A DNA stretch of 64,000 bases from Sanguibacter antarcticus (GCF_002564005.1 NZ_PDJG01000001.1:1488001-1552000), one strand, 5' to 3'; shown: positions 8,697 through 17,360, counted from the stretch's first letter. Numbers and translations: made by a program. The notes: generated by a model not told the origin, from the sequence alone.

Positions 8697-9682
8697 GCGC
8701 CCAGCCTACGGCGCACCGGGCCGCCGTCGTCCTGGTGGGCCGGGCGGGTGTTCTCGTCACCGACCGTCGCAGCCTGTGCCTCGTCGATCACAGCCAGGGC
8801 ACGGTCGACGAGGTCGTCGGCGCGGGCGTCGAGCCAGTGCACGCGGGGGTCGCGTCCGAACCAGCCCATCTGCTTGCGTGCGAGACGTCGCGTGCTGGCC
8901 GCCACGGACGCCCGTGCCTCGTCTTCGGTCGACTCGCCGGCGAGCATCTCGAGCACCTCGCGGTAGCCGACCGCTCGCGACGCGGTCGTGCCGAGCACAT
9001 CGGCCAGGCTCCGGACCTCCTCGACGAGACCGAGCTCCCACATGCGGTCGACGCGGTCTTCCACGCGCTGGTCGAGCAGCTCGCGATCGCAGTCGAGACC
9101 GATCTGGACAGCAGGTCGCACATACTCCTGCCGAGGCAGCGTCGCGGTGTACGGCTGCCCCGAGATCTCGATGACCTCGAGCGCACGGACGATGCGACGC
9201 GTGTTGCGCGGACCGATGGAAGCGGCCGCCACGGGGTCGAGGCGTGCCAGCTCGTCGTGCAGCGCGCGAGCGCCCTCGAGGTCCGCGCGTACCTCGATCG
9301 CAGCGCGGACCGCGGGATCTGTCCCGGGGAAGACCATGTCGTCGAGGAGCGCACGGACGTAGAGACCCGAGCCGCCGGCGACGAGAGCACGTGCGCCGCG
9401 CGCCGCGATCGCATCGAGGTCGGCACGAGCAGACTCCTGGTACCGCGCGACGGAGGCGTCCTCGCTGGGGTCGATGACATCGACCTGGTGGTGAACCATG
9501 CCACGCCGCTGCGCCGGCGGAACCTTGGCCGTGCCGATGTCCATCCGTCGGTAGAGCTGGTAGGCGTCAGCGTTGACGATCTCGGGCAGCACCTCGCCCC
9601 TCGCGAGCATCGCGTGCGCGAGGTCGAGAGCGAGGTCGGACTTTCCGGTGGCGGTCGGCCCCACCACAGCGACGATCAGCAC
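8693..9682 (-). CDS. miaA: tRNA dimethylallyltransferase MiaA
   Basis: 329-residue enzyme that adds a dimethylallyl group to A37 of tRNAs reading UNN codons, the substrate later methylthiolated by MiaB. The P-loop is GPTATGKSD at 8-16; other conserved parts are the DAYQLYRRMDIGTAK segment, HHQVD, and GGSGLYVRALLD. The GTG start has TAACGT 7 nt upstream and no Shine-Dalgarno sequence. dapF follows with overlapping codons. miaB is 2.5 kb away beyond the YbjN genes. Confidence 0.96.
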   Translation of the reverse strand: MLIVAVVGPTATGKSDLALDLAHAMLARGEVLPEIVNADAYQLYRRMDIGTAKVPPAQRRGMVHHQVDVIDPSEDASVARYQESARADLDAIAARGARALVAGGSGLYVRALLDDMVFPGTDPAVRAAIEVRADLEGARALHDELARLDPVAAASIGPRNTRRIVRALEVIEISGQPYTATLPRQEYVRPAVQIGLDCDRELLDQRVEDRVDRMWELGLVEEVRSLADVLGTTASRAVGYREVLEMLAGESTEDEARASVAASTRRLARKQMGWFGRDPRVHWLDARADDLVDRALAVIDEAQAATVGDENTRPAHQDDGGPVRRRLGA

Positions 9683-9689
9683 ACCGGTG

Positions 9690-9695
9690 ACGTTA
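9690..9695 (-). promoter_or_regulatory. -10 of miaA-dapF
   Basis: TAACGT, 7 nt before the miaA GTG. Confidence 0.5.
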
Positions 9696-9722
9696 CCGTC
9701 TCGTGGATCGGGCTGTGCACGG

Positions 9723-9741
9723 TCAGGTCAGGCTGACCTAG
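9723..9741. promoter_or_regulatory. DtxR/IdeR-like iron box
   Basis: 19 bp matching the DtxR consensus at 15 of 19 positions by my count; the core AGGTCAG-g-CTGACCT is a perfect palindrome. It overlaps the -10 of the first ybjN gene. Confidence 0.5.
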
Positions 9742-9744
9742 GCT
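9739..9744 (+). promoter_or_regulatory. -10 of ybjN gene 1
   Basis: TAGGCT; start expected near 9751, about 78 nt before the ATG. Confidence 0.45.
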
Positions 9745-9828
9745 GCTCGGGCGTCCGCGATCGAGCAGACGCCGCGACACCGACCGTCCACAGCCGGGAG
9801 CACCGGTCCCCCGATCTGGAGATCCACC

Positions 9829-10296
9829 ATGGAGACGACCACCGAGCACGAGCCAGCGCACCTACCCACGCCGGAGATCGGACCCTTGACCCGAGAACGG
9901 ATCGAGGAGTTCCTCACGGCCAACGAGTGGACCTTCGGCGTCGACCCGGACGGCGACGTCGGCGGCCAGTGGGACGACCACTACTTCTACTTCTTCCGGA
10001 TGGGCGAGGCGCGCGAGGTGCTGCAGGTCCGCGGCCAGTGGAAGCACGCGCTCCCCCTCGGACGCGAGCAGGAGCTCTACCGCGTGCTCAACGACCTCAA
10101 CCGCGACCTCGTCTGGCCGAAGCTCTACGTGCGCACCGAAGACGACACCCTCGTCGTCTACAGCGAGGTCTCGACAGACCTCGAGCACGGCGCGAGCGAC
10201 GACCAGCTGGGACAGCTCCTGGCCTGCGGCCTGTTCACGGCGCTCAAGGCGTTCGAGGGCCTCGACCACCTCATGGGGATCGTCGCTGACGCCTGA
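9829..10296 (+). CDS. YbjN-domain protein 1
   Basis: 155-residue cytosolic protein of the YbjN type III-secretion-chaperone-like fold. Conserved blocks are DPDGDVGGQW, VLQVRGQW, LVWPKLYVR and HGASDDQLGQLLACG. E. coli YbjN affects motility and stress responses, but the biochemical role is unknown. The ATG has GGAG 7 nt upstream. Unlike many neighbours it has a leader: TAGGCT at 9739-9744 puts transcription about 80 nt before the start, and an iron-box-like palindrome overlaps that hexamer. Two diverged paralogues follow at 11047 and 11661. Confidence 0.85.
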   Translation: METTTEHEPAHLPTPEIGPLTRERIEEFLTANEWTFGVDPDGDVGGQWDDHYFYFFRMGEAREVLQVRGQWKHALPLGREQELYRVLNDLNRDLVWPKLYVRTEDDTLVVYSEVSTDLEHGASDDQLGQLLACGLFTALKAFEGLDHLMGIVADA

Positions 10297-10304
10297 CCCT
10301 GCGT

Positions 10305-10949
10305 TCACCCGGTCGTGGTGCTCGCGCAGACGGACCGGTAGACCTCTGAGACCGTACGGTCGGCGCGGCGCAGGAGGTCCGAGATCCCTGAGGGCACGGC
10401 TCTGCCGGAGGGCTCCTCCGGCAGCCCGGAGACCGTCGTGAACACGAGGAACCGGTGCGCCCCGTCGTCAGACGAGAGAAGCATGTCAGCATCGATCGGC
10501 TGTGGTGCGGTGCGACCAGCGCCCGGCTCACCAGGGCTGCCGCCCACCTCAACGGACCGGATCGGACCGTTCCACCCGGCACGTCGCAGCAGTACCGTGA
10601 CGACCGATGCAGCCGTGTGCAGCATGACGTCCAGTTCCTCGACCGTCCCGTCGCGCACCTGCCGCAGCTGGACGTCCCCCGGGAGCGCACCGCGCTCGAG
10701 CCCGTGCGCTCCGAGGTCTGGCACACCGTCGTCGGTGGTACGCACACCGCTCACCGGAGCCGGTGCGACGACGACGACCCGGACACCGGTCCGTCCTGTC
10801 GTCCGCGAGGCCCGGGTGTGCGCCGCCGCGAGCGCGGACCGCAGCTCTGCGACGACGGCCCTGCGCTCGTCGTGCGCGACGTCTGTGCGCCCTGTCGCGC
10901 CTGGCACGAGCATCACGCTCGACGGGACGAGAAGGATCGTCGGAACCAT
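10305..10949 (-). CDS. Uncharacterised protein of the miaA-miaB interval
   Basis: 214-residue protein not confidently recognised. It begins MVPTILLVPSSVMLVPGATG, has an internal stretch VRVVVVAPAPVSG and ends in a Ser/Thr-rich tail. The N-terminal VPSSVMLVP and VVVVAPAP resemble the start of the family near Rv2728c, sometimes annotated as class III extradiol dioxygenase-like, which also lies between miaB and miaA. That link is positional and by eye only. No catalytic motif, signal peptide or membrane helix is clear. TACCGT lies 6 nt before the ATG, so the mRNA is probably leaderless. It is divergent from the gene at 11047 and converges with the gene ending at 10296. Confidence 0.7.
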   Translation of the reverse strand: MVPTILLVPSSVMLVPGATGRTDVAHDERRAVVAELRSALAAAHTRASRTTGRTGVRVVVVAPAPVSGVRTTDDGVPDLGAHGLERGALPGDVQLRQVRDGTVEELDVMLHTAASVVTVLLRRAGWNGPIRSVEVGGSPGEPGAGRTAPQPIDADMLLSSDDGAHRFLVFTTVSGLPEEPSGRAVPSGISDLLRRADRTVSEVYRSVCASTTTG

Positions 10950-10955
10950 TCAGCC

Positions 10956-10961
10956 ACGGTA
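10956..10961 (-). promoter_or_regulatory. -10 of the uncharacterised gene
   Basis: TACCGT, 6 nt before the ATG at 10949. Confidence 0.55.
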
Positions 10962-11008
10962 GCGGACCCGCCTGGGTCTCCCCGATGACGCCCTGGTGCG
11001 AGGGGTGC

Positions 11009-11030
11009 GGGCCTCGCGGCCGCAAGGCCC
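11009..11030. promoter_or_regulatory. 22-bp palindrome, candidate operator
   Basis: GGGCCTCGCGG followed by CCGCAAGGCCC, one mismatch between the 11-bp halves. It spans about -38 to -17 of the promoter of ybjN gene 2. Confidence 0.4.
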
Positions 11031-11034
11031 CGGG

Positions 11035-11040
11035 TAGGGT
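11035..11040 (+). promoter_or_regulatory. -10 of ybjN genes 2 and 3
   Basis: TAGGGT, 6 nt before the ATG. Confidence 0.6.
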
Positions 11041-11046
11041 GAGGTC

Positions 11047-11664
11047 ATGGGTTTCTTCAGGGGGCGCCGGATGAGACGTCCTGGTGGAACGAGCAGCGAT
11101 CACGACGGCAGAGCTGCGCAGCAGCCTTCCCCGCCCTCGGACGCCCGCACGGACGCCGAGCTGCAGGCCGACGTCGAGTCCGTCCTCGCCCGTGAGCTGG
11201 CCACGACGACGCGGTCGGACGCAGGCGGGCTGTACCCCTCTCCGTTGTCCACCGCCCGCATCGTCGAGTGGATCAAGGACTACGGATATTCCTACTTCAT
11301 CGACTCTGACGGTGACGTCGGCGGGCTGTGGCACTCGCGGCTCTTCTATTTCCTCCTCTTCGGTCCAGACCGCGAGATCCTTCAGGTGCGCGGCCAGTGG
11401 AACCGAGAGATCACGATCGATCGGGTCGAGGAGGTGCTCGAGTTCTGCAACGAGTGGAACACCGAGCGCATCTGGCCCAAGGCCTACTTCCGTGTGCGCG
11501 ACAACGGGATGATCCAGGTCTACGGCGAGGTAGCGGTCGACCTCGAGCACGGTGCGAGCGACGACCAGCTCGACCAGGTGCTCGCCTGCGGTCTGAGCAC
11601 CGGCGCCATGCTGTTCGACGCGCTCGACGAGCTGTATCGCGACCCGGCGCAGGTGGCACCATGA
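11047..11664 (+). CDS. YbjN-domain protein 2
   Basis: 205-residue paralogue of the gene at 9829. About 70 basic then acidic residues precede the domain, which carries DSDGDVGGLW, ILQVRGQW, IWPKAYFR and HGASDDQLDQVLACG. TAGGGT lies 6 nt before the ATG, indicating a leaderless mRNA, and a 22-bp near-perfect palindrome lies just upstream at 11009-11030. The stop overlaps the start of the third paralogue (ATGA), so the two are co-translated and may form a heteromer. Molecular function is unknown. Confidence 0.85.
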   Translation: MGFFRGRRMRRPGGTSSDHDGRAAQQPSPPSDARTDAELQADVESVLARELATTTRSDAGGLYPSPLSTARIVEWIKDYGYSYFIDSDGDVGGLWHSRLFYFLLFGPDREILQVRGQWNREITIDRVEEVLEFCNEWNTERIWPKAYFRVRDNGMIQVYGEVAVDLEHGASDDQLDQVLACGLSTGAMLFDALDELYRDPAQVAP

Positions 11665-12209
11665 CATCGACCCCACGCTCGACGTGGATCCACCGGATCC
11701 TCAACGTCCGCCCCGGCACACCACGCCGTGCCGACCTGGATCCCCCTCTGGAGGCTCCGAGCCTGATCACGCGCGACCGGGTCAGCGCCTACCTCCATCA
11801 GCGGGGATACAGCTCCCACTTCGACGACGACGGGGACATCACCGGGACCTGGGACGGCAACCGTTTCTGGTTCCTCCTCCTCGGCCCGGGCGAAGAGATC
11901 CTCCAGATTCGCGGCCGCTGGCACCGCACGCTGCCGCAGACCGGGCGCATCTCCACGCTGCAGACCATCAACGACTGGAACCGCGAGAGGATCTGGCCCA
12001 AGGCCTACGTCCGCGCCGAGGCGTCCGGCCTCTCCCTGTACACCGAGGTCTCGGTGGACTTCTCACCGGGCGCGACGGACGACCAGCTCCACCAGATGGT
12101 CGCCTGTGGGCTCGGGACCGCTGTGCAGCTGTTCGCGTCAGTCTCGGCGATGCTTCCACCGGAGGCGAAAGAGGATCCGGACGACGACGTCGACGAGGCC
12201 GACGAGTAG
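11661..12209 (+). CDS. YbjN-domain protein 3
   Basis: 182-residue third paralogue, the most diverged: DDDGDITGTW replaces DGDVGGxW, ILQIRGRW replaces VRGQW, and PGATDDQLHQMVACG replaces HGASDDQL; IWPKAYVR is kept. It ends in a strongly acidic tail (DPDDDVDEADE). The ATG at 11661 overlaps the stop of the preceding gene and was chosen for that coupling; the open frame extends upstream only as a shadow of the previous gene. It converges with miaB after 13 nt. Confidence 0.85.
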   Translation: MTSTPRSTWIHRILNVRPGTPRRADLDPPLEAPSLITRDRVSAYLHQRGYSSHFDDDGDITGTWDGNRFWFLLLGPGEEILQIRGRWHRTLPQTGRISTLQTINDWNRERIWPKAYVRAEASGLSLYTEVSVDFSPGATDDQLHQMVACGLGTAVQLFASVSAMLPPEAKEDPDDDVDEADE

Positions 12210-12222
12210 CACCCGGACCGGA

Positions 12223-13869
12223 TCAGCCCTTCCTGACCGCAGGGATGCCGAGGACGACGGGGCCTCCTGCGCTCGCAGCACCGGTACCTGCACCGTGAGC
12301 GTGGTCGCCGCCGAGCCCGGCACGGTCTCGCTCGCGGGCCGCCCACGCATCGCCGGCGCGCGTGCGCCGCACCGAGTAGATGGATGTCGCCTCGTCGGTG
12401 GCGAGCGCCGAGTCAGCGACGAGATGGTACGGAGCCGAGTGCGTGACGCGCACGGTCACGACGTCGCCCGGCCGCGGCACACGAGGGTCGAGGGGCTCGT
12501 CCAGCCGGTCGTCACCGTCGAGGGCCGCGCGGGCGGCTGCTACGTCGAGCGGGAGCGCGAGGTGGACGAGCCGGTTGTCGGCTGCACGACCAGTGAGCCG
12601 GTGGCTGGCGTCGTCCTTGCGACCGGCCCCCTCGGTGACGAGCACCTCGACAGTCCGGCCGACCTGCGCGGCGCTCTCTTCCCCTGAGACCCGGTCCTGC
12701 AGCGCCATGAGCCGTTCATACCGTTCCTGCACGACCTCGTGCGGCACCTGGTCGCCGAGCGACGCCGCTGGGGTCCCCGGCCGGGGCGAGTACTGGAACG
12801 TGAACGCCGAGGCGAACCGTGATGCTTCGACGACGCGGAGCGTCTCAGCGAAGTCTGCCTCGGTCTCACCAGGGAAGCCGACGATGAGGTCGGTGGTGAT
12901 CGCCGCATCGGGCATCGCGGCCCGGACCCGGTCGAGGATGCCGAGGAACTTCTCCGAACGGTACGACCGTCGCATGGTGCGCAGGATCTGGTTCGAGCCC
13001 GACTGAAGAGGCATGTGGAGCTGCGGCATGACGTTGTGGGTGCTCGCCATCGCCTCGATGACGTCGTCGGTGAAGGCCGCCGGGTGAGGGCTCGTGAAGC
13101 GGACACGCTCGAGGCCCTCGATCGTGCCGCAGGCCCGCAGGAGCTTCGCGAACGCACCGCGGTCACCGAACTCGACGCCGTAGCTGTTGACGTTCTGGCC
13201 GAGCAGCGTCACCTCGATGGCGCCCTGCGCGACCAGCGCCTCGATCTCTGCCAGCACCTGACCAGGGCGCCTGTCGCGCTCTTTGCCTCGCAGGTGCGGC
13301 ACGATGCAGAAGGTGCACGTGTTGTTGCAGCCGACGCTGATCGACACCCAGCCTGCGTAGACAGACTCCCGCTTGGTCGGGAGGGTGGACGGGAACACCT
13401 GGAGCGACTCGGCGATCTCGACCTGCGCGGCCTCGTTGTGCCTGGCGCGCTCGAGAAGGACGGGGAGCGCGTCGAGGTTGTGGGTCCCGAACACGACGTC
13501 CACCCACGGTGCTCGCTCCACGATGCCCTCGCGGTCTTTCTGCGCGAGGCACCCACCGACGGCGATCTGCATGCCGGGACGACGCGCCTTGGTCGACGCG
13601 AGCTGACCGAGGTTGCCGTAGAGCTTGTTGGCCGCGTTCTCGCGGACCGCACACGTGTTGACGACGACGACGTCCGCCTCGAGACGTGCCTCATCGTGCG
13701 CGTTCGCCCGGTGGTATCCGGCCTGCTCGAGCATCCCTGCCATGTGCTCGGAGTCATGGACGTTCATCTGGCACCCCAGGGTGCGCACCACGTACGTACG
13801 GGCGGGCCCGTCGTCGGAGGGAGCAGCGGGGGCGTCGGCCGGCACGGTCGGGAGCAGGTTCGTGGACAT
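12223..13869 (-). CDS. miaB: tRNA-2-methylthio-N6-dimethylallyladenosine synthase MiaB
   Basis: 548-residue radical-SAM methylthiotransferase completing ms2i6A37 on tRNA. The auxiliary 4Fe-4S cysteines are Cys33, Cys73 and Cys107 (GCQMN, NTCAVR, GGCLAQ); the radical-SAM cluster is Cys181, Cys185 and Cys188 in [13 protein letters not shown]-like region follows, then about 50 extra Gly/Ala-rich C-terminal residues (about 500 is usual). TATCCT sits 7 nt before the ATG with no Shine-Dalgarno sequence. It acts on the product of MiaA. Divergent from gluA. Confidence 0.97.
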   Translation of the reverse strand: MSTNLLPTVPADAPAAPSDDGPARTYVVRTLGCQMNVHDSEHMAGMLEQAGYHRANAHDEARLEADVVVVNTCAVRENAANKLYGNLGQLASTKARRPGMQIAVGGCLAQKDREGIVERAPWVDVVFGTHNLDALPVLLERARHNEAAQVEIAESLQVFPSTLPTKRESVYAGWVSISVGCNNTCTFCIVPHLRGKERDRRPGQVLAEIEALVAQGAIEVTLLGQNVNSYGVEFGDRGAFAKLLRACGTIEGLERVRFTSPHPAAFTDDVIEAMASTHNVMPQLHMPLQSGSNQILRTMRRSYRSEKFLGILDRVRAAMPDAAITTDLIVGFPGETEADFAETLRVVEASRFASAFTFQYSPRPGTPAASLGDQVPHEVVQERYERLMALQDRVSGEESAAQVGRTVEVLVTEGAGRKDDASHRLTGRAADNRLVHLALPLDVAAARAALDGDDRLDEPLDPRVPRPGDVVTVRVTHSAPYHLVADSALATDEATSIYSVRRTRAGDAWAARERDRAGLGGDHAHGAGTGAASAGGPVVLGIPAVRKG

Positions 13870-13876
13870 CAGTCCA

Positions 13877-13882
13877 AGGATA
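13877..13882 (-). promoter_or_regulatory. -10 of miaB
   Basis: TATCCT, 7 nt before the ATG. Confidence 0.55.
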
Positions 13883-13985
13883 CGGCGGGCCGAGCAGCGT
13901 CAGGAGCGTCCCGCCCGAATGCTTACATGACGATTTCGTTGCCCGACCGTTACCCCAGGCGATGGCGTCCGAAACATTCGTGACC

Positions 13986-13991
13986 TAGGTT
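13986..13991 (+). promoter_or_regulatory. -10 of gluA
   Basis: TAGGTT, 6 nt before the ATG. Confidence 0.55.
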
Positions 13992-13997
13992 CAAGGG

Positions 13998-14771
13998 ATG
14001 GACGACACCTCACGTTCGACGCACGACGCTGGGCAGCCGCCCCTCGTCCGCCTCACCGACGTCAACAAGCACTTCGGTGCCCTCCACGTGCTCAAGGACA
14101 TCAACCTGTCCATCCAGCGTGGCGAGGTGCTCGTCGTCATCGGACCGTCTGGCTCGGGAAAGTCCACGCTCTGCCGGGCGATCAACCGTCTCGAGACCAT
14201 CGACTCCGGCACCATCGAGGTCGACGGCAAACAGCTGCCCGAGGAGGGCAAAGCCCTCGCAACGCTCCGGGCGGACGTCGGGATGGTCTTCCAGTCGTTC
14301 AACCTCTTCGCTCACAAGACGATCCTGGAGAACGTCACCCTGGGACCGATCAAGGTCAAGGGGATGAAGCCCCAGGCGGCCAAGGAGCTGGGGTTGTCCC
14401 TCCTCGAGCGGGTCGGCGTCGAGTCCCAGGCCCAGAAGATGCCTGCGCAGCTCTCGGGCGGCCAGCAGCAACGCGTCGCGATCGCGCGGGCCCTCGCCAT
14501 GCAGCCCAAGGTCATGCTGTTCGACGAACCCACCTCCGCGCTCGACCCGGAGATGATCAACGAGGTCCTCGACGTCATGGTCGGCCTCGCGAAGGACGGG
14601 ATGACCATGGTCGTCGTGACCCACGAGATGGGCTTCGCCCGCAAGGCCGCGCACCGCGTCGTGTTCATGGCTGACGGCCAGATCGTCGAAGAAGCCGACC
14701 CGGAGACGTTCTTCACCGCTCCGAAGTCGACGCGCGCCCAAGACTTCCTCTCCAAGATCCTGACCCACTGA
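13998..14771 (+). CDS. gluA: Glutamate ABC transporter ATP-binding protein
   Basis: 257-residue ABC ATPase of the polar amino acid class. Walker A is GPSGSGKST near 47-55, the signature is LSGGQQQR, Walker B is [14 protein letters not shown], and the switch histidine is in VVTHEMGFA. It energises GluC-GluD with substrate from GluB. Start: TAGGTT lies 6 nt before the ATG; AAGGG abuts the ATG too closely for a normal ribosome site. First gene of gluABCD, as in Corynebacterium glutamicum, where the system imports glutamate. Confidence 0.95.
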   Translation: MDDTSRSTHDAGQPPLVRLTDVNKHFGALHVLKDINLSIQRGEVLVVIGPSGSGKSTLCRAINRLETIDSGTIEVDGKQLPEEGKALATLRADVGMVFQSFNLFAHKTILENVTLGPIKVKGMKPQAAKELGLSLLERVGVESQAQKMPAQLSGGQQQRVAIARALAMQPKVMLFDEPTSALDPEMINEVLDVMVGLAKDGMTMVVVTHEMGFARKAAHRVVFMADGQIVEEADPETFFTAPKSTRAQDFLSKILTH

Positions 14772-14819
14772 CACACCAGGCTCTCGTAGTCATCCCCACC
14801 ACTGAAGGAGATCATTCCG

Positions 14820-15689
14820 ATGCGAACTCGCAGAACAGCATGTGCTGCCATCGTCGCAGCGTCCGCGCTGCTGCTGACCGCGTGCGGCGACAGCGACGAC
14901 GACGCCGCTCCCGTCGAGTCCGTCGACTCGTCGTCCTTCCCCGCGGGCAGCACGATGGAGCGCCTCTCCGAAGCAGGCACGATGACGGTCGGCACCAAGT
15001 TCGACCAGCCGCTCTTCGGTCTCAAAGGACCTGACGGCACCCCTGTCGGCTTCGACGTCGAGATCGCCAAGATCATCGCCGGCGAGCTGGGGATCGGTGC
15101 AGACGACATCGACTGGATCGAGACCGTGTCCGCGAACCGCGAGCCGTTCATCGAGGACGGCCAGGTCGACATCGTCGTGGCCACGTACACGATCAACGAC
15201 AAGCGCAAAGAGGTCGTCGACTTCGCCGGGCCCTACTACCTCGCGGGACAGTCCCTCATGGTGCGTGCAGACGACGACTCGATCACCGGGCCGGACGACC
15301 TCGCGGGCAAGAAGGTCTGCTCGGTCAGCGGCTCGACCCCTGCGGGGAACATCGCCGACAACTATCCCGAAGCTGAGCTCGTCCTCTTCTCGGCGTACAC
15401 CGACTGCCTCGACCCGCTGCGCAACGGCCAGGTCGACGCAGTGACGACCGACAACGTCATCCTCGCCGGATACGTCGACGAGAGCCCGGACGACTTCGTC
15501 ATCGCCGGCGACCAGTTCACCGACGAGCCGTACGGCATCGGAATGATGAAGGACGACGACGAGTTCCGCACCTGGATCAACGACCTCCTCGAAGAGGCAT
15601 ACGAGGACGGCCGCTGGACCACAGCATGGGAGTCCACCGCGGGCGAGGTCCTCAACACCCCTGAGCCCCCAGCAGTCGACCGCTACTGA
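14820..15689 (+). CDS. gluB: Glutamate ABC transporter substrate-binding lipoprotein
   Basis: 289-residue periplasmic-binding-protein type 2 lipoprotein. The signal peptide has RTRR at the N-terminus and the lipobox LLTAC with lipidated Cys22. Binding-domain hallmarks include GTKFDQPLFG, GFDVEIAK and the CSVSGSTPAGN segment. Strong Shine-Dalgarno AAGGAGAT precedes the ATG. A 15-bp hairpin 6 nt after the stop separates it from gluC and may keep its mRNA more abundant than that of the permeases. Confidence 0.95.
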   Translation: MRTRRTACAAIVAASALLLTACGDSDDDAAPVESVDSSSFPAGSTMERLSEAGTMTVGTKFDQPLFGLKGPDGTPVGFDVEIAKIIAGELGIGADDIDWIETVSANREPFIEDGQVDIVVATYTINDKRKEVVDFAGPYYLAGQSLMVRADDDSITGPDDLAGKKVCSVSGSTPAGNIADNYPEAELVLFSAYTDCLDPLRNGQVDAVTTDNVILAGYVDESPDDFVIAGDQFTDEPYGIGMMKDDDEFRTWINDLLEEAYEDGRWTTAWESTAGEVLNTPEPPAVDRY

Positions 15690-15694
15690 GCCGA

Positions 15695-15729
15695 CGGTGG
15701 CCCAGGCACCTCTCGTGCCTGGGCCACCG
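15695..15729 (+). terminator. gluB-gluC intercistronic hairpin
   Basis: Perfect 15-bp stem (CGGTGGCCCAGGCAC) with loop CTCTC, 6 nt after the gluB stop and no U-tract. Likely a partial terminator or 3' stabiliser for the gluB message. Confidence 0.7.
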
Positions 15730-15836
15730 CACGCGGGCGGTGCGACACGCACCGCCTCTTCCTCGTCCTGAGAGCACCGCGCAGAAGCGCTGGTGCCCCC
15801 GCCCGATCCTGCACCGACACGTGAGAGAGGAGACCG

Positions 15837-16487
15837 ATGGACGCCATCCTGGAGTCCCTGCCGCTGTACTGGAACGGCTTCGAGATGACCCTGTTCCTCG
15901 CCGTGGTGTCCGGTGTCCTCTCCCTCGTCTTCGGTACCGTGCTCGCCGCCCTGCGCGTCGCACCGATGAAGTCGCTGCGGGTCTTCGCGAGCCTCTACGT
16001 CGAGGTCGCCAGGAACACGCCGCTGACGCTCATCTTCATCTTCGTCGTCTTCGTCCTGCCGACGCTCGGGCTCATCCTGCCGCTCGGACGGATCCCCGCC
16101 GTCATCGCGCTCACCGCCTACACGTCAGCCTTTGTCTGCGAGGCTGTCCGCTCGGGGATCAACAGCGTCGGCGTCGGGCAGGCCGAGGCCGCCCGTGCGA
16201 TCGGCCTCGGGACCGTCTCGACGCTCCGGCTCATCGTCTTGCCCCAAGCCCTGCGGACGGTCGTCCCGCCGTTGATCAACGTCCTCATCGCACTGACCAA
16301 GAACACCTCGGTCGCCGCGGGCTTCACCCTCGTCGAGCTCACGTCCACGGGCCGAGACCTGGCCCGCGACTACCCGTCCGACGTCCTCATGCTTCTCGGC
16401 GGCGTCGCGGTCTGCTACCTCGTCATCACCATCCCGGCCGGGCTCATCGCCAGCGCCGTCGAGCGAAAGGTGGTGTTCAGCCGATGA
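15837..16487 (+). CDS. gluC: Glutamate ABC transporter permease GluC
   Basis: 216-residue membrane protein with about five helices and the coupling EAA loop QAEAARAIGLGTVSTLRLIV. His/Glu/Gln-type polar amino acid permease. GAGAGGAGA precedes the ATG. Its stop overlaps the gluD start, so the two permeases are produced together and pair in the membrane. Confidence 0.94.
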   Translation: MDAILESLPLYWNGFEMTLFLAVVSGVLSLVFGTVLAALRVAPMKSLRVFASLYVEVARNTPLTLIFIFVVFVLPTLGLILPLGRIPAVIALTAYTSAFVCEAVRSGINSVGVGQAEAARAIGLGTVSTLRLIVLPQALRTVVPPLINVLIALTKNTSVAAGFTLVELTSTGRDLARDYPSDVLMLLGGVAVCYLVITIPAGLIASAVERKVVFSR

Positions 16488-17341
16488 GCGGAAGCGTTCT
16501 CTACGATGCCCCGGGGCCCCGCGCACGCAGGCTCGAGATGTGGGGATCCGTCGTCTTCGGCCTCGTCATCCTCGCGCTCGGCGCATGGCTCGTGTCGAGC
16601 CTCTCCGCCCGCGGCATCTTCGACGACCGGTGGGCGGTCTACACCGACCCGCCGAAGAGCCAGAGCGCCGGCGACGTGTGGAGCTCGCTGCTCGTCACCG
16701 GCCTCGGCGCCACCCTGGGGGCCGCAGTCGTCGCTGCACCGCTCGCCATGGTTCTCGCACTCACGCTCGCGGTCCTCAGGACCTCAGGGATCGCACTCGT
16801 CCGGCGGACATCCGTGGCCGTCATCGAGCTCCTGCGCGGGATGCCCGTGCTGCTCATGATGTTCTTCGGGCTCCTTGGTTTCGGGCTCTCGTCCTTCCAG
16901 GCCGTCGTCTTCGGTCTCGCGCTCTACAACGCAGCCATCGTCGCCGAGATCCTGCGTGCCGGCCTCAATGCAGTTCCCCGCGGGCAGGCCGAGGCTGGAA
17001 CCGCGCTCGGGCTCACACGGTGGCAGACGCTCCGGATGATCCAGCTCCCTCAGGTCGTCCGGCTCATGCTGCCGAGCCTCATCAGCCAGTTCGTCGTCCT
17101 GCTCAAGGACAGCTCGCTCGGCTTCATCGTCGGCTACCCCGAGCTGCTGAGCGTCATGAAGACCAACTACAGCTTCTTCGGCAACGACTCCCGGCTCCCC
17201 CTGTTCGTCGCCGTGGCGATCATCTATCTCGCCGTCAACCTCACGCTCACACGGGTCGCGGTGTTCGTGGAGAAGCGCCTCTCGTCGCACGGCCAGAAGG
17301 CCGAGGCCGCCCTGCCTGCCAGCGCAGAGGCGACCGTCTAA
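16484..17341 (+). CDS. gluD: Glutamate ABC transporter permease GluD
   Basis: 285-residue permease with an N-terminal helix near 17-38, a short extracytoplasmic segment and a transmembrane core; the EAA loop begins QAEAGTALGLTRWQ. ATG at 16484 overlaps the gluC stop (ATGA) and was preferred over the longer upstream open frame, which is a shadow of gluC. Last gene of gluABCD; it converges with rny across a short hairpin. Confidence 0.94.
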   Translation: MSGSVLYDAPGPRARRLEMWGSVVFGLVILALGAWLVSSLSARGIFDDRWAVYTDPPKSQSAGDVWSSLLVTGLGATLGAAVVAAPLAMVLALTLAVLRTSGIALVRRTSVAVIELLRGMPVLLMMFFGLLGFGLSSFQAVVFGLALYNAAIVAEILRAGLNAVPRGQAEAGTALGLTRWQTLRMIQLPQVVRLMLPSLISQFVVLLKDSSLGFIVGYPELLSVMKTNYSFFGNDSRLPLFVAVAIIYLAVNLTLTRVAVFVEKRLSSHGQKAEAALPASAEATV

Positions 17342-17360
17342 GCGACAGCATCCTCGGCGG

